Source of the DNA: Lutibacter citreus
Lineage (GTDB): Bacteria; Bacteroidota; Bacteroidia; Flavobacteriales; Flavobacteriaceae
DNA length: 64,000 nt
Direction: 5' to 3'
NCBI RefSeq assembly: GCF_003260195.1
Contig: NZ_QEIH01000005.1
Span: 62,001-126,000, forward strand
Position numbers and translations under genes: made by a program. The notes below the pieces were generated by a model that was given only the letters and a program-made list of their open reading frames with translations, was not told where the DNA came from and ran no database searches. Positions 56,352-64,000 of this stretch are shown here, piece after piece; within the stretch, counting starts at the first letter, position 1; each line of letters begins with the position of its first letter.

Positions 56352-56906
56352 ATGAAAATAAAATTATATATTCTATTTGTAAGTTGTTTTACAATGCTAT
56401 TCTCTATTTCTTGTAGCTCTGATGATGCTGGAGAGACAATGGATAGTGTTTATATGCCGTCAGACGTTAATAATTCTATAAGACAAGATGAAGATTTTTT
56501 AGAATTTGTGAGTGCTAAATTACGTATTAATGAAGAGGTTTTTAATTCACTGGAAAAAAACAGATTAAATGAATTAGTAAAAGGAGATGATTATAAAATT
56601 AACTTTGTAAAACGAGAAGGAGATTTTATTCAAATTAATTTGTCCTATAGTGGTGGTTGTCAAAATCATAGTTTTGAACTTATTTGGGATGGGAAAGTTT
56701 ATATAGATGATCCTTGTCATATGAATTTTATATTACTTCACGATGGTAATAATGATGATTGTGAAGCTTATATTACAGAGACAATAACAATAAATTTAGA
56801 TGCACTTGTAGGAAATGTTTCGTATAAAAATGATTGTTCGTATTATATATTTAGTACTTATAATTCCAATAAAAATGCAGATGCGATAGTAAGAGGGATG
56901 AATTAG
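56352..56906 (+). CDS. lipoprotein, second gene of the ECF sigma operon
   Basis: A 184-residue lipoprotein (SISCSSDD, lipidated Cys about 21) with an acidic, Asn-rich mature part. It has GGCQNHSFELIWDG and DPCHMNFILLHDGNNDDC, a paired-Cys pattern compatible with a secreted domain held by disulfides. Family not recognised. It lies 29 bases before the TTG start of the sigma gene and 3 bases after the first lipoprotein. Confidence 0.72.
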   Translation: MKIKLYILFVSCFTMLFSISCSSDDAGETMDSVYMPSDVNNSIRQDEDFLEFVSAKLRINEEVFNSLEKNRLNELVKGDDYKINFVKREGDFIQINLSYSGGCQNHSFELIWDGKVYIDDPCHMNFILLHDGNNDDCEAYITETITINLDALVGNVSYKNDCSYYIFSTYNSNKNADAIVRGMN

Positions 56907-56935
56907 TTTAAATTTAAGATTAGGTTGGTTCAATT

Positions 56936-57490
56936 TTGGAGCAAGAAAAAAGTAAAAATATATTTTTAGAAAATATCCTAAAAAAATGTAAAGACGGAAG
57001 TGTATTACATCAAGAGATGTTATACAAACATTTTTACGGGTATGCTTTAAGTATTTGTAGGCTTTATACTTATAATAATGATGATGCAATAACTATTTTA
57101 AATGATAGTTTTTTAAAAGTATTTTCAAGTATTGAAAAGAAAGGTTATAATGATTCTGTGCCATTTAAAAATTGGTTAAGAAGAATTTTAATAAATACTG
57201 CAATTGATAATTATAGAAAAAATTTGAAACATACAAATCATTCAGATATTGATGAGGTAATTACAGTTGAAGCAGATATTAATATTATTGAAGATTTAAC
57301 CGTTCAAGATATTTTAAAATTGTTAGATCAACTGCCAGAAATTCAAAGACTTGTTTTTAACATGTATGAAATTCAAGGGTTTAGTCATAAAGAAATTTCT
57401 GTAAAATTAGATATAGGTGAGAGCAGCTCAAGAGTGTTCTTAACCAGAGCAAAGAAAAAATTAAGGGTTTTAATAGGAAAAAACTTTTAA
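56936..57490 (+). CDS. ECF-type RNA polymerase sigma factor, TTG start
   Basis: A 184-residue sigma-70 family factor. Region 2 spans about residues 24-92 (LYKHFYGYALSICRLY to LRRILINTAIDNYRK), and region 4 about 120-175 (LLDQLPEIQRLVFNMYEIQG, HKEISVKLDIGESSSRVFL). It starts with TTG; the first in-frame ATG would remove much of region 2. The downstream gene begins 4 bases later and has features of its anti-sigma. The predicted target promoters are at 55816-55845 and 58857-58886. Confidence 0.88.
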   Translation: MEQEKSKNIFLENILKKCKDGSVLHQEMLYKHFYGYALSICRLYTYNNDDAITILNDSFLKVFSSIEKKGYNDSVPFKNWLRRILINTAIDNYRKNLKHTNHSDIDEVITVEADINIIEDLTVQDILKLLDQLPEIQRLVFNMYEIQGFSHKEISVKLDIGESSSRVFLTRAKKKLRVLIGKNF

Positions 57491-57494
57491 AACA

Positions 57495-58847
57495 ATGGAA
57501 GATAAATTCGATAAAATATTAAGTAATAAAATAAAGGATCTTGTAGAGAACAACGAGGTACCTTATAACCCAGAGCACTGGGACATGTTACTTGCTAAAA
57601 AAAATAAAAATAAAAAACGTGCTTTTTTATTTTGGAGATATGCAGCCATTGTTTTATTTGGTCTATTTGCTGGAGGATTGGGAAAATATTTATATGACAA
57701 TTTAGGAATAATAAAAAATGAAAACCAAGAAATTATTTTTGATACTAAAAATGATTCTTTAAGAATAGACTCTTTAAAAAATAATTTAAATATTAAAATT
57801 ACCTCAATTGGTAATGATAGCTTGGTAAATTTAAACACTACTATTGCCAAAACTGATAGTACATTAATTAATAGAGCAAAAAGAAAGAAATCAGAAAAAC
57901 AACCTTTTATTCTCGATAAAAGCTTAGAGAAAGTTGCTGAGAATACAGTTCAAAAAGAAAAAAAAATTATTCAAAATATTGAAAAAAAGGAACACGTTAT
58001 TAAGAGTAATGTTGCTTTTAAAAATGATTTAATTGTTAATAAAGATTTTAATAGCAGAAAAGATTCAATTAGTAATAAAGTTGAGTTAGCTGTAAATGAG
58101 TTAGAGAAAAAGAAAGATTCCTTAAATTTTAAAGAAGAATTGTTAGCTCAAGTAGAAGAGGAAATATTAGATGTAAAATCTAACCAGAAAAGAATAAAGT
58201 TAGGTATTGGTTTATCTCCTATTTTAGATTATTATCAAGAGAATGAAAGTTCTAACGTTGGGTTTTCCGGAGGTGTAATTGTTGAAATTCCTTTAACAAA
58301 AAGGTTTAATATTAATACAGGAGTATATTATGCAGATCAAAAGCTGGATTTAAATAATGCAACAAATTATTTAGCAGATGGGGTTAGCGCTAAAGAATCT
58401 AAGCAGGTTGTAAATAAAGAGGCAGTAATTAAAGGAGTGGAAATACCATTAAATATTAAATATAATTTTAATATAAACGATAGTCAAGTGTTTGTTTCGG
58501 CGGGAATTTTATCTACATCTTATATAAAAGAAAATATTGAATCTGAGTTTTTAGTTAATAGTAGAACAGAGGCTAAAATTAAAGATGCTTTTGGTAATAA
58601 TATAATTCAATATGGTTTGGTTCAATTATCTGAAAAATCTGTCATTGAAAATGATTCAAATGGATTTAATTTTGCGAATGCTTTAAATTTTTCAATTGGT
58701 ATAGAATTACCCATAAATGAGAAACGGCAATCAATAATTATTGAACCATACTTCAAATATTCCTTGCAAACGGTAACTCAACAAAAAATAGATTTAAACA
58801 GTGCAGGTGTGCATTTACGTTATAATTTTGGTTTTAAATTTAAATAA
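57495..58847 (+). CDS. dual-membrane-spanning anti-sigma-like protein
   Basis: A 450-residue protein in three parts. The cytoplasmic segment (1-42) has PYNPEHWDMLLAKK, a pattern of sigma-binding tails, and is followed by one inner-membrane helix (about 43-66). A charged, Lys/Asp/Asn-rich, coiled-coil-prone periplasmic stretch (70-230) comes next. The C-terminal 220 residues look like an outer-membrane barrel (GIGLSPILDYY, SGGVIVEIPLTKRFNINTG, GVHLRYNFGFKFK). I recall the same layout for dual membrane-spanning anti-sigma factors (Dma) of Bacteroides. It lies 4 bases after the sigma gene. Confidence 0.72.
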   Translation: MEDKFDKILSNKIKDLVENNEVPYNPEHWDMLLAKKNKNKKRAFLFWRYAAIVLFGLFAGGLGKYLYDNLGIIKNENQEIIFDTKNDSLRIDSLKNNLNIKITSIGNDSLVNLNTTIAKTDSTLINRAKRKKSEKQPFILDKSLEKVAENTVQKEKKIIQNIEKKEHVIKSNVAFKNDLIVNKDFNSRKDSISNKVELAVNELEKKKDSLNFKEELLAQVEEEILDVKSNQKRIKLGIGLSPILDYYQENESSNVGFSGGVIVEIPLTKRFNINTGVYYADQKLDLNNATNYLADGVSAKESKQVVNKEAVIKGVEIPLNIKYNFNINDSQVFVSAGILSTSYIKENIESEFLVNSRTEAKIKDAFGNNIIQYGLVQLSEKSVIENDSNGFNFANALNFSIGIELPINEKRQSIIIEPYFKYSLQTVTQQKIDLNSAGVHLRYNFGFKFK

Positions 58848-58856
58848 ATAATTTTT

Positions 58857-58886
58857 TTTGTAGCGTTTTGTATCTTTCATACGTAA
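58857..58886 (+). promoter_or_regulatory. predicted ECF sigma promoter, copy B
   Basis: GTAGCGTTTT (58860-58869), 11 bases, ACGTA (58881-58885), with the same spacing as copy A at 55816-55845. It precedes the VWA lipoprotein gene by about 113 bases. The flanking bases differ, so the match is not a simple duplication. Confidence 0.6.
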
Positions 58887-58946
58887 CGTATATAATAGGT
58901 TAATAATTTAAATTTTTACAATTAATTACAAAAATTATAGAATCTT

Positions 58947-58971
58947 ACTGCTTGCTTAAAACGCAAGCAGT
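58947..58971 (+). promoter_or_regulatory. leader hairpin of the VWA lipoprotein gene
   Basis: ACTGCTTGC and GCAAGCAGT form a nine-base stem with a seven-base loop in the leader between promoter copy B and the ATG at 58999. The T-run after it is weak, so it could stabilise the mRNA or attenuate rather than terminate. Confidence 0.5.
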
Positions 58972-58998
58972 GATTTTATAAAATTCAAAACAAACACT

Positions 58999-60234
58999 AT
59001 GAAAATTATAAATTTTAAGTTTTTAGGGAAAATTGCTTCTTTTTTAATGTTATTTCTTTTTTTAATAATTACTTCTTGTGACAATGATATTAATGATGTT
59101 GAATCAGATGTAATTAAAGACGGTGACGGTGAATTATATTCATCGGATAGTACTATAAAAGCTGGAGGAGGTTCAGGAACGGAAGGTCAAGGAAATGGTA
59201 ATAATTCTGGTTTGGTAACTGCAGGAGAATGGAACGATTTGAATAATTGGGATTTTTGGACTAATATTTTAAATGAAAACGATTATTTTAAACATGTAGA
59301 TTATTGGAGTTTTTATACAAAAAATAGAATTTCAGTCCTATTGAAAAATAATAACACTCCGGTTATTAATGCTGTTGTAGAGTTAAAGTTAAATAATGAG
59401 ATAGTTTGGAAAAGTATGACTGATAATTTGGGGAAAACAGAATTATTTATTGGATTATATAATAATGAAATAGTTTCAGATTTAAGTAATTACAAACTGT
59501 TTATAAATAATGTTGAAAAATCTACAACTTTAAAGTTTAAGAGTGATGGAGATGTTGAAATTGAGGTTGGTAATTCTCAAAACAATAGTTCTAATAAAGT
59601 AGAATTAGCATTTATTGTTGATGCTACAGGTTCTATGAGTGATGAATTAGAGTTTTTAAAAGACGATTTAAAAGATGTAATTGAGCGTGTTGAACAAAAC
59701 AATTCAACATTGGATGTTTTAACAGGAACAGTTTTTTATAGAGATATAGATGATGAGTATTTAGTGAAATCGTCTGGTTTTTCTGGAGATATTTCATATA
59801 CATTAAATTATATTAATGAACAATCGGCTAGTGGTGGAGGTGATTTTCCAGAAGCCGTTCACACAGCACTAAACGAAGCTATTAATGAATTACAATGGTC
59901 AACAAATTCTAAAACTAGAATTGCCTTTTTACTTTTAGATGCACCACCACATTATACGCCAGAAATAGTTGATAACTTGCACAATTTAATTTCAAAAAGT
60001 GCTGAAAAAGGGATTAAAATTATTCCAATTACAGCAAGCGGAATTAATAAAGAAACAGAATTTTTAATGCGTTTTTTCTCTGTAAGTACTAATGGAACTT
60101 ATGTTTTTATAACCAATGATAGCGGTATTGGGAATGAACATTTAGAAGCTAGTGTTGGAGAGTATGAAGTAGAAAATTTAAATGATTTATTGGTTAGATT
60201 AATTGATAAATATTCTAATTCTGCTAGTTTTTAA
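58999..60234 (+). CDS. VWA-domain lipoprotein
   Basis: A 411-residue surface lipoprotein (lipobox ITSCD, Cys 27). A Gly/Asn-rich linker is followed by a signature TAGEWNDLNNWDFW and a small beta domain (ISVLLKNNNTPVINAV). The VWA domain begins near residue 200, with a metal-site motif DATGSMS at 208-214 and SGGGDFPEAVH later. VWA domains bind proteins or metal; the ligand is unknown. It has predicted promoter copy B, so it is likely part of the sigma-factor regulon, and two lipoprotein genes follow. Confidence 0.85.
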   Translation: MKIINFKFLGKIASFLMLFLFLIITSCDNDINDVESDVIKDGDGELYSSDSTIKAGGGSGTEGQGNGNNSGLVTAGEWNDLNNWDFWTNILNENDYFKHVDYWSFYTKNRISVLLKNNNTPVINAVVELKLNNEIVWKSMTDNLGKTELFIGLYNNEIVSDLSNYKLFINNVEKSTTLKFKSDGDVEIEVGNSQNNSSNKVELAFIVDATGSMSDELEFLKDDLKDVIERVEQNNSTLDVLTGTVFYRDIDDEYLVKSSGFSGDISYTLNYINEQSASGGGDFPEAVHTALNEAINELQWSTNSKTRIAFLLLDAPPHYTPEIVDNLHNLISKSAEKGIKIIPITASGINKETEFLMRFFSVSTNGTYVFITNDSGIGNEHLEASVGEYEVENLNDLLVRLIDKYSNSASF

Positions 60235-60319
60235 GCTTTTCCTATTTTATTAATAAATCAATAGTTTCTAGTTAAACTAGTATAAGAGGCTTTTTAGTTA
60301 ATAGGGTTAACATATAAAT

Positions 60320-60709
60320 ATGAAAAATATAATATTAAGTATTTTAGTACTATCAGTTTTTTTTAGTTGTTCTAATGATGATGAAAGTTTAAATGATAAT
60401 TTAGTTGGAAATTGGAACTGGAAGAGTTCTTCGGGGGGAATTGCAGGTATTACAGAAACACCTGAAACTACAGGAAATACTATAAATCTTGAAATTACAA
60501 AAGATTCTATATTTAATTATTTGAATGGTACTTTGAGTGGTAAAACAGCATATACTATTGAAACAAAGGAGTCGCTTTTATTTAATGAAATGTCTGATAT
60601 GATAATTCGAGAGAATGGATTTAGACAAATTATTAATATTAGTAAAGATCAATTAATATTGGTTGGAGATTGTTATGATTGTTTTTCAAGTGAATATGTT
60701 AAAGAATAA
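60320..60709 (+). CDS. lipocalin-like lipoprotein
   Basis: A 129-residue lipoprotein (FFSCSNDD, Cys about 17). LVGNWNWKSSSGGI near residue 28 resembles the start of lipocalin-like domains that bind small hydrophobic molecules, and GDCYDCF near the end has a Cys pair. Function unknown. It lies 85 bases after the VWA gene, possibly on the same transcript. No ECF promoter was found in front. Confidence 0.68.
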   Translation: MKNIILSILVLSVFFSCSNDDESLNDNLVGNWNWKSSSGGIAGITETPETTGNTINLEITKDSIFNYLNGTLSGKTAYTIETKESLLFNEMSDMIIRENGFRQIINISKDQLILVGDCYDCFSSEYVKE

Positions 60710-60785
60710 AAATAGAATTAAATTTATAATAATTAAAGATATATAAGTGTATAAAAACAATAAATATTTTAAATAAAAGACATCA

Positions 60786-61223
60786 ATGAAAAATTACATT
60801 TGGATTGCATTAATTATTGGTTTATTTATTTCTTGTGATTCAAACGAAGAATTGGAAAATGATACTATTATTTATGGTTTAGTTAAAATGAGTGGTAGAA
60901 CTATTGATTCTGAAACTACTGGAGCTGAGATGGAATGGCAAGAAAATATTTGTTTTTATAGTGACGGAACATTTAAAAAATTACGTATTATTGATGATGA
61001 AATTATTGAGGCATCAGGAACGTATATCAATATAGTTATTGATAATGAAGAATTCTATGAACTCACATATAACTCTGATAATACTTTAATTGCTAGTTGT
61101 TTAGGAGGGTTGAAAGAACAACTTAAAGTTATAAATAGTTTTAGTTTAAAAGGAACCTGGAGTTATTGTGATGGGCCTAGTTTGGAATATAATCAAATGA
61201 TAACTTGCAGCACTCTAAACTAA
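60786..61223 (+). CDS. hypothetical lipoprotein
   Basis: A 145-residue lipoprotein (FISCDSNE, Cys about 17), acidic and beta-rich, with FYSDGTFKKLRIID and FSLKGTWSYCDG. The GTWSYCDG element is again lipocalin-like. Weak similarity in layout to the preceding gene suggests an old duplication. A terminator follows. Confidence 0.62.
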   Translation: MKNYIWIALIIGLFISCDSNEELENDTIIYGLVKMSGRTIDSETTGAEMEWQENICFYSDGTFKKLRIIDDEIIEASGTYINIVIDNEEFYELTYNSDNTLIASCLGGLKEQLKVINSFSLKGTWSYCDGPSLEYNQMITCSTLN

Positions 61224-61242
61224 ATATAATATGAGTTTATGA

Positions 61243-61275
61243 AAAAAACCTATAAAATTAATTTATAGGTTTTAG
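61243..61275. terminator. bidirectional terminator
   Basis: AAAACCTATAAA and its complement TTTATAGGTTTT (61245-61273) form a hairpin between the lipoprotein gene and the small minus-strand ORF. The surrounding A/T runs suit both strands. Confidence 0.8.
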
Positions 61276-61302
61276 TTAAATTTTCATAAGAATTATTTTT
61301 AA

Positions 61303-61437
61303 TTATGAAGTATATAAACTATATCTTCTGAATCTGTTCCATTGAATTCTTTTAGTTTTACTAAAGTTTACAATTAGTGCTTTTCGTTTTTTTACTTCTT
61401 TTTTTAATTGTTGTTTTGTTAAATTTAGAGCTTTCAT
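61303..61437 (-). CDS. possible small basic protein (44 residues)
   Basis: An ORF of 44 codons from ATG at 61437, MKALNLTKQQLKKEVKKR at the start and SLYTS at the end, with 14 Lys/Arg. It is preceded by a separate A/T-rich region and ends just before a terminator. No family recognised. The composition and separate placement are protein-like, but chance cannot be excluded at this length. Confidence 0.4.
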   Translation of the reverse strand: MKALNLTKQQLKKEVKKRKALIVNFSKTKRIQWNRFRRYSLYTS

Positions 61438-61591
61438 AATAATGGTTTTTAAACTGTTATTGTTACTTAAATGACGTACATAATTTAAGTTTGTTACTCT
61501 AATATGTATAGCATAGTACTATATTAACAATTATTTAACCTGAAACTAGTAAATTTTAGTGGTAATGTTAATGAAAAGTTAATAGCAAAGA

Positions 61592-62779
61592 TTAATAATC
61601 TACTAGAACCTCATTCATTGTCTCAATAATAATATTACACCCTTTATATATTTCATCATATGAAATTGTAAGTGGTGGAGTAATTCTAATAGCTTTACTT
61701 TCAAATAAAAGCCAGTAAAGAAGTAATCCTTTATCAATACATTTTAAGATTATTTTAGAAGCAATTTCAGGAGTTTCAACAATTGCAGCAAGCATTAATC
61801 CTTTACCTCTAATTTCTGAAATAAGAGGGTGAATTAATAATTTTTTAATAAGTTTTTCTTTTTCTAAAGATTGCTCCATTAAATTAGAATTTACCAATTC
61901 TGATAATGTAGCTTTTCCAGCAGCAGCAATTACTGGATGACCACCAAAGGTAGTTATATGGCCTAATTTAGGATTTTGTTGTATACAACTCATAATTTCT
62001 TTGGAAGTTATAAATGCTCCTATTGGCATTCCTCCTCCAAGTCCTTTTCCTGTAACAATTATGTCTGGAATAGCATTGTAATTTTCAAAACCAAAGAATT
62101 TTCCTGTTCTACCAATTCCAGATTGTATTTCATCTAAGATTAAAAGAGCTCCAACTTTATTACATTTTTCTTGAACCTTTTTTAAATATTCATTTTTTGG
62201 TTCAATAAATCCAGCACCTCCTTGTATTGTTTCTAATATTACACCTGCTGTATTGGTTGTAATTTTATCAATATCTACAACATTATTAAATTCAATAAAT
62301 CTAATTCCTGGTATTAAAGGTCTAAAAGCACTATTTTGTTCTTCAGCACCACAAACACTCATTGATCCTTGTGTATTACCGTGATACCCATTTTTAGCAG
62401 CTATAATTTCAGTTCTTCCTGTAAATCTTTTGGCTAGTTTTAAAGCACCTTCTGTTGCTTCTGTTCCTGAATTTGTTAAGTAAACAGATTCAAAATTATC
62501 AGGTGTGTTTTCAATAAGAATTTTACAAAGATCTACTTGTGGTTTTTGAATAAATTCGCCATAAACCATTACATGGGTATATTGATCTACTTGATCTTTT
62601 ATCGCTTTAGATATAATAGGATTACTATGACCTAGAGTATTAGCCGAAACTCCAGCAATAAAATCTAAATATTCTTTATTATTTGAATCGTAAACATAAG
62701 ATCCTTTAGCACTAGAAACCTCAATAGCTAATGGGTGAGGACTAGTTTGTGCTAGGTATTTTAAAAAGTCGTTTTTCAC
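61592..62779 (-). CDS. class III (acetylornithine/ornithine/GABA-type) aminotransferase, GTG start
   Basis: A 395-residue PLP enzyme of the aspartate aminotransferase family class III. The motifs are LILDEIQSGIGRTGKFFGF and the PLP-lysine segment IVTGKGLGGGMPIGAF; ETIQGGAGFIEP is also typical. The substrate is not decidable by eye. The start is GTG at 62779 (KNDFLKYLAQTSPHPL), 13 bases after the upstream OstA-like gene, so the two are cotranscribed. Confidence 0.85.
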   Translation of the reverse strand: MKNDFLKYLAQTSPHPLAIEVSSAKGSYVYDSNNKEYLDFIAGVSANTLGHSNPIISKAIKDQVDQYTHVMVYGEFIQKPQVDLCKILIENTPDNFESVYLTNSGTEATEGALKLAKRFTGRTEIIAAKNGYHGNTQGSMSVCGAEEQNSAFRPLIPGIRFIEFNNVVDIDKITTNTAGVILETIQGGAGFIEPKNEYLKKVQEKCNKVGALLILDEIQSGIGRTGKFFGFENYNAIPDIIVTGKGLGGGMPIGAFITSKEIMSCIQQNPKLGHITTFGGHPVIAAAGKATLSELVNSNLMEQSLEKEKLIKKLLIHPLISEIRGKGLMLAAIVETPEIASKIILKCIDKGLLLYWLLFESKAIRITPPLTISYDEIYKGCNIIIETMNEVLVDY

Positions 62780-62792
62780 TTTAATTACTGTA

Positions 62793-64000
62793 TTACTTTT
62801 TTAATGGAGGTTTTTTAGTAGGTCTTGAAGGTTTCTGCTTAGGTTTTGGATTACCTGTTTTTTTAACTTCTTTTTCCTTATTTTTAGGAGATTTCTCTTT
62901 GGTGTCTTCCAAAGGTTTGTCCTTAATAAAAATATCATCTTTAGTAAGTGGTCTTTCATTTTCTCTCCAAACAAAACCATTTAGGAGTTTTTGATCTTCA
63001 CTTAATTTTTCAAATTCTGAAGGAGGGTAAGTAGTCCCAGAAATCATTTGAAAATAATCTATACTTTTTAAATCGTTGTTTTCTAAAAGTATTAAAATAT
63101 TTTTACTGCACTGCTTTTTATCAATTCCAAATAACTCATCATCTTCACTTCTTAAAAAGAATAAAGTTTCACTATTTCCAACTGCATCAAGAGAAATTAG
63201 GCTGTTGTCTTTAAACTTTCCAAACATATTTTTCCCTTTAAGTTGGCTATAGCCAGCAGAATCTTTTTTTACCATAAATCCATTATTTCTAACATATAAT
63301 GAATCTAATTGCTCAGTTAATTTATTTGAAACAAATTGTATAGTATCTCCTGTAATTTGACTGCCTTCTGCCCATAATACTGGATTAATAAATAGTTTGG
63401 TGATTCCCGTTTTTTCTTCCGTAATTAATGAATCACATTTAGCCTGAATATTAGATTTAAATATTTTTACTCTTTTAAAAGCTTTAATTAATCTATCTTC
63501 AACTTTACCAGTAACCATTAGTTTGTCTCCATGAATGTAAATTGAATCATTTTCTAAAGCAGATATGGCAACAGCTCGGTCAGTTACATAAACAGAGTCT
63601 TTGTTTTTAAAATATTCAGCATATCCACCTCTAATAACAGAGTCATTAACGGTGTCTAATACTATAATGTTTCCAGTAGCTGAAGCATATTCAGTATTTC
63701 TATTGTAATATAAACTGTCTCCCGCTATGGTTCTATCACCATAAAATATTTTAGAATTATCTAAAAAATGAGAGATATTTGTTTTAGAATTATGATGCCC
63801 TTTTTCTGTATAAATAGAATTTTCAGCACTTGTAATAGTTGTAGGACCATAAACATCTGCAACACCAGTTTTAGTGAAATAATCTAGTCTTTCAGAAACT
63901 AATTTACTATCTCTGTTTGTTACATCAACATGATTAAAAGCTTGAAATTTATTGGTTCTTAAATAATAATTACCCAATTTACTTTTAAGAAGGTTTGTAG
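62793..64000 (-). CDS. OstA-like (LptA-type) protein, 5' end cut by window
   Basis: The frame is open to the window edge, so the N-terminus (and any signal peptide) lies beyond 64000. At least 402 codons are visible. Repeating beta-strand patterns (TNRDSKLVSERLDYFTKTG, IAGDSLYYNRNTEYASATGN) and the acid-rich middle fit OstA-like proteins of the LPS transport family in Bacteroidota. The C-terminal 60 residues are a Lys/Pro tail (KPKQKPSRPTKKPPLKK). It may partner LptB (27267-28001) in LPS export. Confidence 0.8.
   Translation of the reverse strand, partial: TNLLKSKLGNYYLRTNKFQAFNHVDVTNRDSKLVSERLDYFTKTGVADVYGPTTITSAENSIYTEKGHHNSKTNISHFLDNSKIFYGDRTIAGDSLYYNRNTEYASATGNIIVLDTVNDSVIRGGYAEYFKNKDSVYVTDRAVAISALENDSIYIHGDKLMVTGKVEDRLIKAFKRVKIFKSNIQAKCDSLITEEKTGITKLFINPVLWAEGSQITGDTIQFVSNKLTEQLDSLYVRNNGFMVKKDSAGYSQLKGKNMFGKFKDNSLISLDAVGNSETLFFLRSEDDELFGIDKKQCSKNILILLENNDLKSIDYFQMISGTTYPPSEFEKLSEDQKLLNGFVWRENERPLTKDDIFIKDKPLEDTKEKSPKNKEKEVKKTGNPKPKQKPSRPTKKPPLKK

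Noticed and set aside
1-64000. tRNA genes, integrases, insertion sequences or restriction-modification/defence genes
   Set aside because: None was recognised in any frame; the inserted segment near valS has no integrase, so it is not called a genomic island.

Overview
The window reads as a chromosomal segment of a flavobacterium (phylum Bacteroidota, most likely family Flavobacteriaceae; genus not determined). The evidence is a strongly AT-rich sequence, TANNTTTG-type promoters in front of several genes, the LpxC-FabZ fusion, the type IX secretion regulator PorX and a PorV-like protein, an Lnb/DUF4105 protein, CCC-motif and DUF2752 membrane proteins, and many lipoproteins with an SC(S/D/N) lipobox. 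No tRNA, rRNA, CRISPR array, intact insertion sequence or integrase was seen.

Layout. 1-5100: kdsB, two membrane proteins, hisS, folE and a PAP2 phosphatase. 5087-7461 (minus): five small genes, mostly membrane proteins (PrsW, two DUF2752, one CCC-motif, one LMW-phosphatase-like). 7535-14032: a Smr protein, a lipoprotein, cysteine desulfurase, murB, an aminotransferase, a PDZ aspartyl protease and a DUF1573 protein. 14145-20131: valS, a dehydrogenase-like gene bracketed by two copies of the valS tail and terminator, and ftcD. 20365-27177: UDP-glucuronate epimerase, sugar transferase, Lnb-like, PorV-like, YheT-like hydrolase and pssA. 27267-30305 (minus): lptB, carboxymuconolactone decarboxylase, tatC and kdsD. 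30469-40517: recQ, a ZIP transporter, two methyltransferases, a polycationic repeat protein, a dihaem peroxidase and priA. 40695-49426: rpsF-rpsR-rplI, DUF6495, sirtuin, about 790 bases of decayed coding sequence, TrmH, alanine dehydrogenase, tsaE, porX and an HD hydrolase. 49465-55141: lpxD, lpxC-fabZ, lpxA, efp, a second lpxD-like gene and sucD. 55251-61223: TlpA thioredoxin, then an ECF sigma/anti-sigma system with surface lipoproteins. 61303-64000 (minus): a possible 44-residue basic protein, a class III aminotransferase and an OstA-like protein cut by the window edge.

How the genes work together. Much of the window is envelope biogenesis: Kdo activation (kdsB, kdsD), lipid A (lpxD, lpxC-fabZ, lpxA), LPS export (lptB, OstA-like), polysaccharide start (epimerase and sugar transferase), phospholipid (pssA), lipoprotein maturation (Lnb-like) and type IX secretion (PorX, PorV-like). 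The most interesting unit is 55908-60234. Two lipoproteins, an ECF sigma factor and a protein with an inner-membrane helix, a coiled-coil region and a C-terminal outer-membrane barrel form one operon. That operon and a nearby VWA lipoprotein gene carry the same predicted ECF promoter (GTAGCGTTTT, 11 bases, ACGTA), which suggests an autoregulated cell-surface signalling circuit. The clearest evolutionary signal is the valS tail fossil at 18291-18332.
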